The notes beneath the pieces are model-generated. The model saw only the letters and a list, made by a program, of their open reading frames with translations. It was not told the DNA's origin and searched no databases. The position numbers were made by a program, and so were the translations under genes. A stretch of 64,000 bases of DNA from Entamoeba invadens IP1 (taxonomy: Eukaryota; Evosea; Mastigamoebida; Endamoebidae): positions 995,408-1,059,407 of the forward strand of contig NW_004443692.1 in assembly GCF_000330505.1 (NCBI RefSeq), written 5' to 3'. Numbering within the stretch: the stretch's first letter is position 1; every line of letters starts with the position of its first letter. Below, piece after piece: positions 1 to 9,175 of this stretch.

Positions 1-287
1 TGTTGATTGTATTTGTTAATTTTATACTTATCGTCTTCGTCGTCATCACCTTTCTTAGTCGCTTTTGAAACTTGACTGTTTGATAGTTCACTTACTTTGC
101 TTTTCAAATTGTCCATAAATCCATGTAACTCAAACTCACTAAAATCGTCGGTTTCATCATAATTTTCTATATCAAAATCGTCACAATCTTCAAACTCGTC
201 ATTGTCAAATAACTCCTCGAGGTTTTCCAAATCGTCATCAAATGATATCCCGAAGCATACCGCCACAAACACAAAAAGCAATAACAT
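1..287 (-). CDS. Acidic secreted protein, 3' part outside window (family member A)
   Basis: The ATG lies at 287 and the frame stays open to the window edge, giving the first 95 codons. The protein starts with a hydrophobic signal-peptide-like stretch (MLLLFVFVAVCFG), followed by a strongly acidic segment rich in Asp, Glu and Phe (for example DDDLENLEELFDNDEFED) and then a Lys/Ser-containing segment beginning NLKSKVSEL. This order matches the genes at 20790-21440 and 22376-22738, so I place it in the same family, although the diagnostic C-terminus lies outside the window. Function unknown. The signal peptide suggests entry into the secretory pathway. It was not assigned by similarity to any named family. 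Confidence 0.7.
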   Translation of the reverse strand, partial: MLLLFVFVAVCFGISFDDDLENLEELFDNDEFEDCDDFDIENYDETDDFSEFELHGFMDNLKSKVSELSNSQVSKATKKGDDDEDDKYKINKYNQ

Positions 288-495
288 AATACTATGATTT
301 TTCAGTTGATTGTTTTCTATTTGTGGTACTATAATTAAAGTATAATGTAATTATAATTCAAACTATATCAATTTGTCTTGGCTTTTTTTCGAATGGTTCA
401 AATCTAATTAGTTTATTATAAAATGTATAGTAAAACGTTTGAAAAAAAACAATCGAATGGGTTAAAAAATTTAAATAACATTTTGAATAACAAAA

Positions 496-967
496 TCAAA
501 TGTCGAGTAAAATATGGATGTGGGTTTGTTCCTTCACATCATCATAGATCTCAAGGTTATGCCAAGTAATTGCCTTTATCTCAGTCCCTTGCTGATGTTT
601 TCCAACGACAAAAAACTCTCCGAATCCTTCGCAGGTGATGGTGATGTTGTCTTCATCGGAGTCGTCAAACTGTGTGAAGACAAAGCGCTTAGCCAAAAAT
701 AGTTCAGAGGAAAAAATACAGAGCCACCCGTCCAGTAATTTCACTAAAAGCTCTTCGTAACTTTTTGCATTCACTTGAACAACACGTTTGTCTTTTTCTT
801 CAACTCGTGTTAAATCACTCATAAAGTTGAACATCCCTTCAACCGCACTTATTAAAGCCCCATTGATATCGGCACCCCAAGAATGTAATATAACATCCGC
901 TGGATGGTCCAAGTCTATAATTTAGTTTTTTATTTGGCATTTATGTTGGCAAACATTCATAACCCAT
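496..967 (-). CDS. Archease (tRNA-splicing ligase activator), one 40-bp intron
   Basis: Archease promotes guanylylation and turnover of the RtcB-type tRNA ligase. Exons are 967-955 (13 nt) and 914-496, giving 143 aa. The main exon alone would begin at TTG. Upstream there is a 40-nt intron (954-915) starting GTTTG and ending TAG. Splicing joins ATG GGT TAT GAA T to AC TTG GAC, so the protein begins MGYEYLDHPADVILHSWG, matching the archease start (YEYLDHTADV). Near the C-terminus HQQGTEIKAITWHNLEI matches the archease signature (TEIKAVTYHGLEV), and it ends in LLDI; the N-terminal and C-terminal Asp residues typical of the metal site are present. Length fits the family. The tiny first exon is easily missed by gene finders. 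Confidence 0.92.
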
Positions 968-1320
968 TTTCTATATGTAATTTTGAGTTTTTTGGTGTTT
1001 AAAAAAATGAAATTGGTTTTTTGAGTCTTATAAAGTCGTCAAATTCACATTTTACATCTTCTTGACAGCCATTATAACAACTCATATTATTCGTTGAATA
1101 GGTAAATAATAAATAATTGATAATCATTATTTTGAATAAATGAACTCAAAATTGATAAAAACCTCAAAATTGTATATTTCAAAATCTCAAGATTAAGATA
1201 AATAAAAAAGTTATATTTTATCTGTATTTGTTTGATTATATAGAATAAAGTATTAGTTATATATAAGGGGATATATTATATATTTATCTTTAATAAAATC
1301 AATATATATAAAAGCGATTT

Positions 1321-1344
1321 CGGCCGGGCTGCCTGCCCTAACCG
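1321..1344. other. GC-rich stem-loop in AT desert
   Basis: GGGC (1326-1329) pairs with GCCC (1335-1338) around a TGCCT loop, and an outer CGG (1321-1323) can pair with CCG (1342-1344). The surrounding several hundred bases are almost pure A/T. No tRNA cloverleaf or known RNA family was recognised. Function unknown. Confidence 0.4.
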
Positions 1345-1630
1345 TAACATCTATTTTTGGTTTTCAATATAGTTAAATAGAAATAAAAACAACTATTTTA
1401 TAGTTAATTTGTTACCGTTTTCAATTGACAGGGTTGAAAAATATGTGGAAAAATACAAAAAATGATAAAACAACTATAATTTAAACATATAATTTATTCT
1501 AATATATAGTAAATAATAAAAATATAAAAATAGACGCAAAATTTATGGAACAAAAAAATATGGCAGATGATTGTTTTTGAATTATATTTAAAAATCATAA
1601 ATTATGGATTAAATTATTACATAAAAGGAC

Positions 1631-1738
1631 GCAAACATCATTAATTTGATGTTTGTGTATTAAAAAGTAATATGAACATCATATTAACGTCGTTTGTAAT
1701 CAAAAGGAAATACGAACATCATAAATATGATGTTTGTA
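1631..1738. repeat. Three tandem ~40-bp units, each an imperfect palindrome
   Basis: Each unit contains an arm AACATCA and a downstream inverted arm. The first is perfect: CAAACATCA (1632-1640) with TGATGTTTG (1647-1655). The second, around 1672-1700, is degenerate. The third pairs 1711-1723 with 1726-1738 with one mismatch. Units start about 40 bp apart. They could be decayed tandem repeats of a short palindromic element, protein-binding sites or small RNA hairpins; the sequence does not decide. Confidence 0.55.
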
Positions 1739-2088
1739 TAAATTTTTGTAAAATTAACAAAAAAAATATTTAATAGTTTACAAATGATTAAAATGAACAT
1801 TTAATTTATATTTTTAGATAAGTCTCTTTGCACCCATATTAATCGTAGGAAAGAAAATTTAATAAAAATAATAAAAATTATAGTTTTTTTACATCCACTT
1901 TTTTTTTAATTATGAAAAAAAGAGATTTTGATTAAATATAATTAACTAGAGAGACAGGACGGACATAGGGACGAAGGACGGGGAAATGGGCCAAATTACT
2001 TCTTTTGTGGTTTAGGGATGTCCTCCCGCTATAAAGGGCGCGTTTTCAAAACTATATAAGGAATCATATTTTTACAATGAATATACTA

Positions 2089-2335
2089 CAGTTAACGGAA
2101 AAAGTGGGATGCTGAGAAAAAAAGGGATGCTCATTTTAATATTAATTAATTTAATATTATTAATAATAAATAATTAATATAAATTTGTTCAGTTTTTTCA
2201 TTTTATTAATTTTATTAATTTTTTGAGTAATAATTTATATTAAAATTAATAGTAAATTTATTGTTTTTCAATTGAAATTCACCAATAGTTACGAGCATCC
2301 TCCTTTTTCGAGCATCCCCATATTTCCTCCTACTG
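2089..2335. mobile_element. MITE 1, TA-flanked, ~45-bp imperfect terminal inverted repeats
   Basis: A 247-bp element starts CAGTTAACGG and ends CTCCTACTG, flanked by TA at 2087-2088 and 2336-2337. The two ends are inverted copies over about 45 bp with scattered mismatches, both carrying two spaced GGATGCT motifs. The centre is AT-rich with no coding capacity. The TA target duplication and the CAGT terminus are typical of non-autonomous Tc1/mariner/pogo elements. That superfamily placement is inference from ends and target site. Confidence 0.75.
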
Positions 2336-2442
2336 TAATATTTATATAGCTTTAGCTTAATTTTTCTTTGTTTGGGTCACTTTTATTGGTGATTGTCTTA
2401 TTATAATTAAGAATCTGTTATTATTTTACTGTTTTGGGGGGT

Positions 2443-2463
2443 CCCCGCCACTTGGTGGTGGGG
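2443..2463 (+). other. GC-rich hairpin
   Basis: CCCCGCCAC (2443-2451) pairs with GTGGTGGGG (2455-2463), nine pairs including one G-T, around a three-base loop TTG. A run of six G precedes it (2436-2441). It stands out in a region that is otherwise about nine-tenths A/T. Strand and function are unknown. Confidence 0.4.
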
Positions 2464-3756
2464 TGAATCCTTGTATTAAATAATGAATATAATATATAAA
2501 TTGTATTAATAATAAATATAATTTGCAAGTAAAATTATAAATAAAGGAATTAAATACATATTATCTAGAAACAAACTAGTTAATAATAAATTTATAATAA
2601 TTATTAATATTATAAATAATAAAAATTGAAATAATACTAAACTATATCATCTTTATATATTTATAAATAAAAGTGTAAAGAACTATTATAATGATAAAAT
2701 AATTATTCGAAAAAGTTTTCATAGTTTTTAGTATAGTTTTAATTTGCACTAATTATAAAGAAATATAAATATTAAAAAACGATAAAAAACAGGAAAATAA
2801 TCAGATAAAACCATTTAAATTTACAGGAATAATACGAGTAAAATAACAAACTGATAATTTTTTTTAATAAATTTAATTTTTCTTTTTCAAAAATAATTGA
2901 ATGGGATTTCATTTTAATTAAACCCGAAAAAATAAACAATTATTCAGTTTAATACAGGTATTTTACTATGATAAGGAACAATTAGTCAAATATGGAAATA
3001 TATAAATTTTATTTTTGTCATTATTTTATATTTAGAAAAAAAAACGAAAAACAAAAATTCAAACTAAACAAAAGTTTTTTGTTATTTTTTTTCACCAAAC
3101 TTTGCTTTTTGTTGTTTTTTATTCCGAATGTTGCTCATGTATAATATCAATTAAACGGGAAATTGTTGGTAATTAAAAAGAAATTGAAAAATCGATTATT
3201 GAACTTTATGTTAAAGTATCCCGTTATTGTAAATGAAAAAAACGCAAATAAAAAAAACTACCCTATAAATACTAAAAGTAGTGCTTTGTAGTGATTTTCA
3301 AGTTTATTGTTTTTGATCACTCTAAAATAAACAATAATACTTGGAAATAGATTAACTAGTAAAAAACGATACTAATAACAACAAAGCAGTTTGTGCCGAA
3401 ATATGAATAACCCGTTGATTATTTTCAATATTGGTTCTTTTAAAAAAGTTGACAAATAATGTTCATGTTATATTTATCTGGTGAATTTCCCGATCTTTCA
3501 CAATTTTTACTTATAACAATTTCATTCTTTGCTAACGAGGAGATTATCCCAGTTTTTAATAGAAACTTCCCCTGTTGTAGTGTATAAAACCGTAATTGTC
3601 TACCAACCAAAGACTTCCATTAACCCGAACAAAGATGCGAAATTTCCATGCAACCTTTTCAAGTGTTTTATTTAGCATAAAGTAAAAGGCGCCTAAAATG
3701 GAGTAGTGTTCGGTATGAATAAAAATTTGAAAGGGCTTTTCATCTAAAAAATTAAG

Positions 3757-4728
3757 ATGGGCAACGAAATAGTTCAACCGGTGAATAACTGTAATGTTCG
3801 ACAAAGTGTCCAATTAAGTGACACGATGCATGTGGACAAAGACACCCTTCTTTTCGGTGACTCCATCTTAGAGCTGAATAAGAAGTACAAAGACGAGATA
3901 GTAGTGACCAACTTACAGACGTTTAAAGTTAATTTTAAGCTTGAACAAATCTTTGAGAAGGACTTTCAGTTGAAATTTACACCCGAGAAAGGTAGTCTTC
4001 CCCCAAAAGGCAAGAAGAAGATCAAAGCGTCTCTTACACTCCGACAAAAGATCAACAAGAACTTCAAAGTGAATTTGAGTGCAGAGACCTTGGGGCAAAT
4101 ATTTTTAAATGTACGTTTGCGGTCGGACTCTGGGGTGTTTGGGGTAGATCCCGATTCTTTAGAATGGGTCCAACACCCTTCCCGGCAAATGATCTTACCA
4201 CAAGTCATAGTCACGCTTGATATAGCTTTTCGTGAAAGAGGAGGGTTTAATTCAGAAGGTGTATTTAGACTAGCTGGGGAACAAGGGATGGTCAAAGGGT
4301 TGAAAGACAAATTGAATAAGAGTAATGGTGCTATAACCAATGATATGATGGGAGCCACTGTCGACGAAATATCCAATTTAATAAAGTTATGGTTTCGAGA
4401 GCTTCCAAAGCCCATTTTAAATGTGTTGTCATCAGACCAAATCTTTTATTCCGCAGAAGCTGCTGAGAGTTATAAAGCGTATCAAACACTTAATGAGAAG
4501 TCGAGGACTTTACTTGACTGGTTATTTGACTTAATGATTGAAGTGTCTCACAACAGAGAAGTCAACAAGATGACGGTCCAAAATTTGGCTATAGTGATCG
4601 CTCCAAATTTGTATGAACCCGAAGCTATAGATCCGATGGAAGGACTCATGATGTCACAGAAAGCTGTCCAATTCGTTCAGAACTGCTTGACTTATATAGA
4701 ACAAACAAAACAAACGGCTCAACAGTAA
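3757..4728 (+). CDS. RhoGAP protein with N-terminal MSP-like domain
   Basis: 323 aa. The C-terminal two-thirds (about 135-315) is a RhoGAP domain: GVFRLAG carries the arginine finger (about R171), then KLWFRELPKPIL and MTVQNLAIVIAPNL, both classic motifs. It should speed GTP hydrolysis on Rho/Rac GTPases that control actin. Residues about 25-125 look like an immunoglobulin-fold MSP/ASH-type domain (LLFGDSILELNKKY, FKVNF, FQLKFTPEKGSLPPKGKKKI). A similar segment lies just inside the membrane in the receptor kinase at 11003. The ATG follows directly on an AT-rich leader. The gene is convergent with the PKB-like kinase only 87 bp away. No intron. Catalytic call is secure; the target GTPase is unknown. 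Confidence 0.92.
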   Translation: MGNEIVQPVNNCNVRQSVQLSDTMHVDKDTLLFGDSILELNKKYKDEIVVTNLQTFKVNFKLEQIFEKDFQLKFTPEKGSLPPKGKKKIKASLTLRQKINKNFKVNLSAETLGQIFLNVRLRSDSGVFGVDPDSLEWVQHPSRQMILPQVIVTLDIAFRERGGFNSEGVFRLAGEQGMVKGLKDKLNKSNGAITNDMMGATVDEISNLIKLWFRELPKPILNVLSSDQIFYSAEAAESYKAYQTLNEKSRTLLDWLFDLMIEVSHNREVNKMTVQNLAIVIAPNLYEPEAIDPMEGLMMSQKAVQFVQNCLTYIEQTKQTAQQ

Positions 4729-4815
4729 TTGTACTTTCAATTCATTATTTATTCTGTCTAAGGGATATAAGACGGGGAAGAAGAAACTAAAGAACTGGTT
4801 TATATAAAACTCCAA

Positions 4816-6378
4816 TTATTTGCAATAGGTGAAGTCGTTAAAGTAATTTTTCGAGTCGACTTTTTCAGTCTCATCGAGTGTTGTCGACTCTCCGATGATG
4901 TCTTCGTTGAAATTGGAAGTGTCAGTTTTGTCTTTCAAGACGGGGATGTATGACGGAGTCAATTTTTTCTGATAAAGTCCTTCCCAATCAAAGTCTTTGA
5001 ACCACTCCTCTGACTTAATGTTATTTGGATCAGTCAGTCTTTTCGCAGGATCCTTTTCAAGTAATTTGCGGATACATTGTTTGCACTGCGGAGAGGGATA
5101 GTTTTGATTTTCAAACGTTACTTCGTCGTGAATGATCTTTTGGAAGAGTTCTTGGATGTCTTCGGATACAAAAGGCGCATGCCCGTGAATCATTTCGAAG
5201 ATTAAAATGCCGAATCCCCACCAATCCACAGTCTCCGCATACTCTTTCCCAATCACTACTTCAGGTGCTAAGTACTCTGGCGTCCCACAAAATGTTGAAG
5301 TCTTCGACTGGTCCGTGACGTTCTCTTTTGAAAGTCCAAAGTCTGTTAATCGCAAATACCCGTCCGCGCATATCAAAATGTTTTCCGGCTTAATATCGCG
5401 ATATACTATATTCGAAGAATGAAGGTGTTCGATAGCCAACAATATTTGAGCCGCGTAAAATTTGGCATCTAATTCGCTGACTTTTTGATTCTTTTGGAGA
5501 TAGTAGTAAAACCTATTTGTCAGTCACTTGTATGACAACACTACAATAAATAAAACAAACTCTCCACCAGGGCAATAGTCGATGATATAAAATAACTACA
5601 TGTCAATTGATCATTATTATAGTAAAATTACTATAAATAATAGTAAAAACAAACGTGTGTTGGGGTCTGGAAAGAGTAATACAAATTGACTAAGAACGGG
5701 TGATGCAACTTTGATAAAATCCTTCTTTCAGACATCGTGTGGTCGATTTCCTCATATTCGATAATCTGTTTCTTCTCGATAGTCTTCATCGCATACACCT
5801 CGTGCGTACTTTTCATCTCTACCAAAAACACTTTCCCGTACGCTCCTTTGCCTAATAAACACTTCACATCAAAATCCTTTTGTGTGACTGGCTCAGTGGT
5901 GACTACTGGTTTGTACACACTACTCATCTCGGAGTGGAACATTAGTGTTGCTAACCACATCAACCGTTCGTCCTCAGTTGGTGCGCTCAAATGGAATGTC
6001 CTTGCTGGAGTACATATTCGAATGATGTTATTGAACTTTTTGTGGTAATCGTCGACACACACGATGTGTGTAGCCAATGCCAAGTTGATTGTTCCCATCA
6101 TCAATTTTTTCTAGTCTTCAGTCTTTTTAAAATAATTGGTAAAGAAACTTTTCCATAAATGAACAAACAGTGTCATCTTTGTAATACGTCAAAGTGGCGC
6201 CATCAAGTACAAAAAACCGTTTCTTCCAACTTTTCCACCCACCACCTTCTTTCATTAGCCAACCCGATTTTGGTGCATCCATGCCAATAGTTTGTTTTGG
6301 GTATCTCAGTTCAAGTTCGTTCTCATGTTCTTCGTTAGAAAACTTTAATTTGACTTTTTTTTTAGTTTCATTAAGCAT
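4816..6378 (-). CDS. PH-domain AGC kinase, AKT/PKB (RAC) type, three introns
   Basis: Exons 6378-6169, 6110-5655, 5595-5561 and 5512-4816 give 465 aa. The introns (58, 59 and 48 bp) all begin GTTTGTT and end TAG. An N-terminal PH domain (GWLMKEGGGWKSWKKRFFVL ... TINLALA ... LSAPTEDERLMWL) is split by intron 1. The kinase domain has GKGAYGKV, the Lys in YAMK, YRDIKPEN, DFG and the activation loop TFCGTPEYLAPE. The C-terminal tail ends FNDFTYCK, which fits the hydrophobic motif FxxF[S/T]Y of PKB. Splicing of exon 3 rebuilds the hinge region THLFYIIDYCPGGE. Expected to bind phosphoinositides and be activated at the plasma membrane by PDK1/TORC2-type kinases (family knowledge). All active-site residues are present. 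Confidence 0.95.
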
Positions 6379-7542
6379 TCGTATATGGTTTTTTTATTAT
6401 TTCCATAATTATTATTTTTATACAGTTATTAATAACTTGTTTTTTTTTGGTTATAAAAAAACAAAAATGCTGTAGTTGTTTTTGTGTGAATAATTATTTT
6501 GTTTTTTAAATAGAACATCGAGATTAATATTTTGGTGTCAAAGTATTTATTAAAACTATAATATATATATATTATTTACTATAAATTTAAGTATAAAATA
6601 TATTCTATTATTTTTGTTACGAAACTGCCGAAAAATAGTAGAGTTTTTAATAATATAATTATTAATTTTAAATTAATTATATATAATATTATCATAAATA
6701 AAATTATATAAAAATATAATTTTAATTTTAATTTAAATAATAATTAATATAACAATAATAAAACAAACTATAATTAGAAAACCTCAAATTTTTTTGAAAA
6801 AAAATCTTTAGATATTACAGATAGAAGAAAATTTGGGTGTCAAGAATAAATTGGGTGTCAGATTGATTTTGAGTTATTTAATGGTTTTTCATATTTTTTT
6901 GGGGGGGGGGAAAAATAAAAAAAAAACGAACCCCATTTTTTTACACCAACATATCCCTAATTTATTTGACACCCAATTTATTCCTGACACCCTATTTTTC
7001 TACTATCTGTAAAAATGAATTTTTTAATAAATTTATTTTTACATCTTTAAAAAAATGAATTTAAAATATAATTATAAAGTATTAATATTTTAACCAATTT
7101 ATTAACATTTGTAATTTTAAATCTTTTTTAATTTTTTCAATTGAAATTTATTAATTATTTTACTTTAATCAAATTTTACTAATATTTTATTACATCTTGA
7201 TAATATTATATTAATAATAAATTATTATTAATATATTAAATAGATTTGAATGATATAATACTTTATAAATTTTGTTATAATAAACAAATAATTTGGAAAA
7301 ATAATTTAATACTATTATATTAGTATTTGTTTATTATTATTTTAATTAAAAAAAAAACACAAAATTCAAAAAATTGAATTTTTATTCAATTGTCTAGTAA
7401 TTATAACTTCATCAACATCTTCTACAAGTCTAAAAAAACTAAACTCAAATTAACAACAAATTAATCTGAATAAAAAACAATTAAAACCTTTTTTTAAACA
7501 ATTTGAAGTAAAGATTAGAAATCAATCTTTATTTATCACAAA
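6379..7542. other. AT-rich spacer between divergent PKB and F-BAR genes
   Basis: No coding sequence seen. It contains a MITE (6818-7009) with a run of ten G at its centre. The remainder is A/T homopolymer-rich DNA that must include the promoters of both divergent genes; no certain TATA or initiator element could be assigned. Confidence 0.7.
6818..7009. mobile_element. MITE 2, TA-flanked, ~55-bp terminal inverted repeats
   Basis: A 192-bp element starts CAGATAGAAG and ends CTACTATCTG with TA at 6816-6817 and 7010-7011. The ends are inverted copies over about 55 bp with a few mismatches, each carrying two spaced copies of GGGTGTCA separated by AATAAATT. The centre holds a ten-G run (6901-6910) beside an A-rich tract. 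No coding capacity. It resembles non-autonomous TA-targeting elements. Confidence 0.78.
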
Positions 7543-8852
7543 GTGATGAGTTTCGCAGAGAACTTGATCGACGGGTTAGACTTAGTGTACCACCACTCTC
7601 AAGACAACACAAAGTGTTACACCGACTTTCGTATCTTTTTACAGAAAATGACAAATGAGCGTCTTGACTTTGAGAAGCGGATGTTAAAAATTGTACAAGA
7701 TTATCGTCTCAAAAAGGTGACGTCTCCCAACACCTTGATGTATGGGACTTTAAAAATCAATATGGAAGGGTATCTCAATTCGATTGAAGAAGATCTTAAC
7801 ACACAAAGTGCGATCACTAACATCTATTCTATGACTGTTAAAGAGCTTGAGACTACTATCAAAGAACTTGACAAACAAAGTAAAGCCTTAATAGCTGAAG
7901 GACAAACAATGACTAAAAACATAGCGAAGCAAAAAGAAGTCTTAAAGAAAGACAGAGACAACTATGTGAGTTGTGGTAAAGATGACGAGTCCGCAAAAGC
8001 GTCATATCAAAAGAGTTTTAACAACCCGTCCTCTAAAGCCGCAAAAACTGTACAACTCAAAGAAAAACAACAACAAACCAACGCAAAAATGCTCGAAGCG
8101 CAAAAAGTGTATCAAACAACGTTGGCTGATACAAACGCAAAAATCAGGGAGTTTTATACTTCACTCCAACCACATATCCTTGAACAATTCCAAACAGCTG
8201 AAAAGAATTTCATTGTGTCAATTAAGAGTGTTCTCTTAAAGTTTGCGATGGCATACCTGTCGCTTGTGTCGTCAACAGCAAAATTTGTAGAGTCGACTCG
8301 AACCAAATTTGACTCAGTTTGTTTGGTATTATAATATATATTATATAATATTATATAGGAATTAAAAACTATGAAACTGATATGTAGATCGACCCCGACG
8401 CTGACATTAACGAATTTTCAACTACAAAAGCTACAAATGGACACCCTCCAGAAGATATCTTCGAGTACGATTACACTGGAAATATCGTGAGTGGAAATAC
8501 TGGACTAGCTTCTGTAACAATTCGAGAAGATCCAGACAATAATTGTCAGATGAATTCAAATGTGAACGAACAAGAACAACAAAACAATGCTCAACCGATT
8601 CAACCACAACAACCACAGGAGATTCAACAAGAATACACACTCGAAACAGCTCAAGTTGAAGGCAAAAAGTTCACTTTCCCATTCCCTACTAAAGCATTGT
8701 ACGATTACACAGCTGAAACTGATGATGAATTGTCTTTTAAACAAGGAGATACTATACTTGTTGTTGAGATGGACCAGTCGGGGTGGTGTTTGGCTTACGA
8801 CCCAGAAGACAATAAGGGAAGAGCTCCTCAAAACTATCTCAAACCAGCTTAA
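7543..8852 (+). CDS. F-BAR-like and SH3 domain protein, one intron
   Basis: Exons 7543-8316 and 8388-8852 with a 71-bp intron (GTTTGTTTGG to GTAG) give 412 aa. Residues 1-258 form a long alpha-helical F-BAR-like region starting MMSFAENLIDGLDLVYHHSQD, with heptad-rich KELETTIKELDKQ and SSKAAKTVQLKEKQQQ segments. A Gln/Asn-rich linker follows. A C-terminal SH3 domain (about 354-411) has the ALYDYTAETDDELSF motif, the SGWCLAY Trp region and APQNYLKP. Such proteins bend membranes and recruit actin regulators at endocytic or phagocytic sites. Splicing joins FDS to IDPDADINEF in phase 0. The next gene encodes a second BAR-SH3 protein. Confidence 0.9.
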
Positions 8853-9175
8853 CTTAAAACTGTTCTATTTTGGCTTATAGGTTTTGTTTAATTATTTTAT
8901 AGTTACCAATTATCTCTTATTAAACAATAGTTTAATAATGTGATTATCAAAAAAAACAATTTAAATAAAAATATAACTATTCGTATAGTAATTTGTAATG
9001 GAATAATTAAATAATTATTGTTTTATTTAAATTTACTCAAAAAATTATTAATATTAGTTAAAAGTAATTATAAAATCTTTCTTTTCAAAAATGAAAAGAA
9101 AAAAATTAAACGATTTGACAAGATTGGAATAGGAACATTCAAAAGGAGAGAAAACGGAGAGAATGAATTGATTCA
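8853..9175. other. Spacer between two BAR-SH3 genes
   Basis: 323 bp of AT-rich DNA. No coding sequence or distinct element seen. It must hold the terminator of the upstream gene and the promoter of the downstream gene. Confidence 0.6.

Larger units (their letters stand above)
968..3756. other. 2.8-kb AT-rich spacer between archease and RhoGAP
   Basis: No convincing coding sequence. It holds a GC-rich stem-loop (1321-1344), three tandem palindromes (1631-1738), a purine-rich patch with repeated GGACG (about 1965-1995), a MITE (2089-2335) and another GC-rich hairpin (2443-2463), each listed separately. The rest is poly-A/T and low-complexity sequence. A short minus-strand reading frame over 3556-3813 runs into the RhoGAP start and is probably chance. 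Confidence 0.7.

Noticed and set aside
1321..1344. tRNA or other known RNA gene at the GC-rich hairpin
   Set aside because: No cloverleaf, anticodon arm or T-arm consensus could be formed around it.
3556..3813. Minus-strand open frame of 85 codons overlapping the RhoGAP start
   Set aside because: It overlaps the first exon of a well-supported gene, has no recognisable motif, and its codons are those expected by chance in AT-rich DNA.
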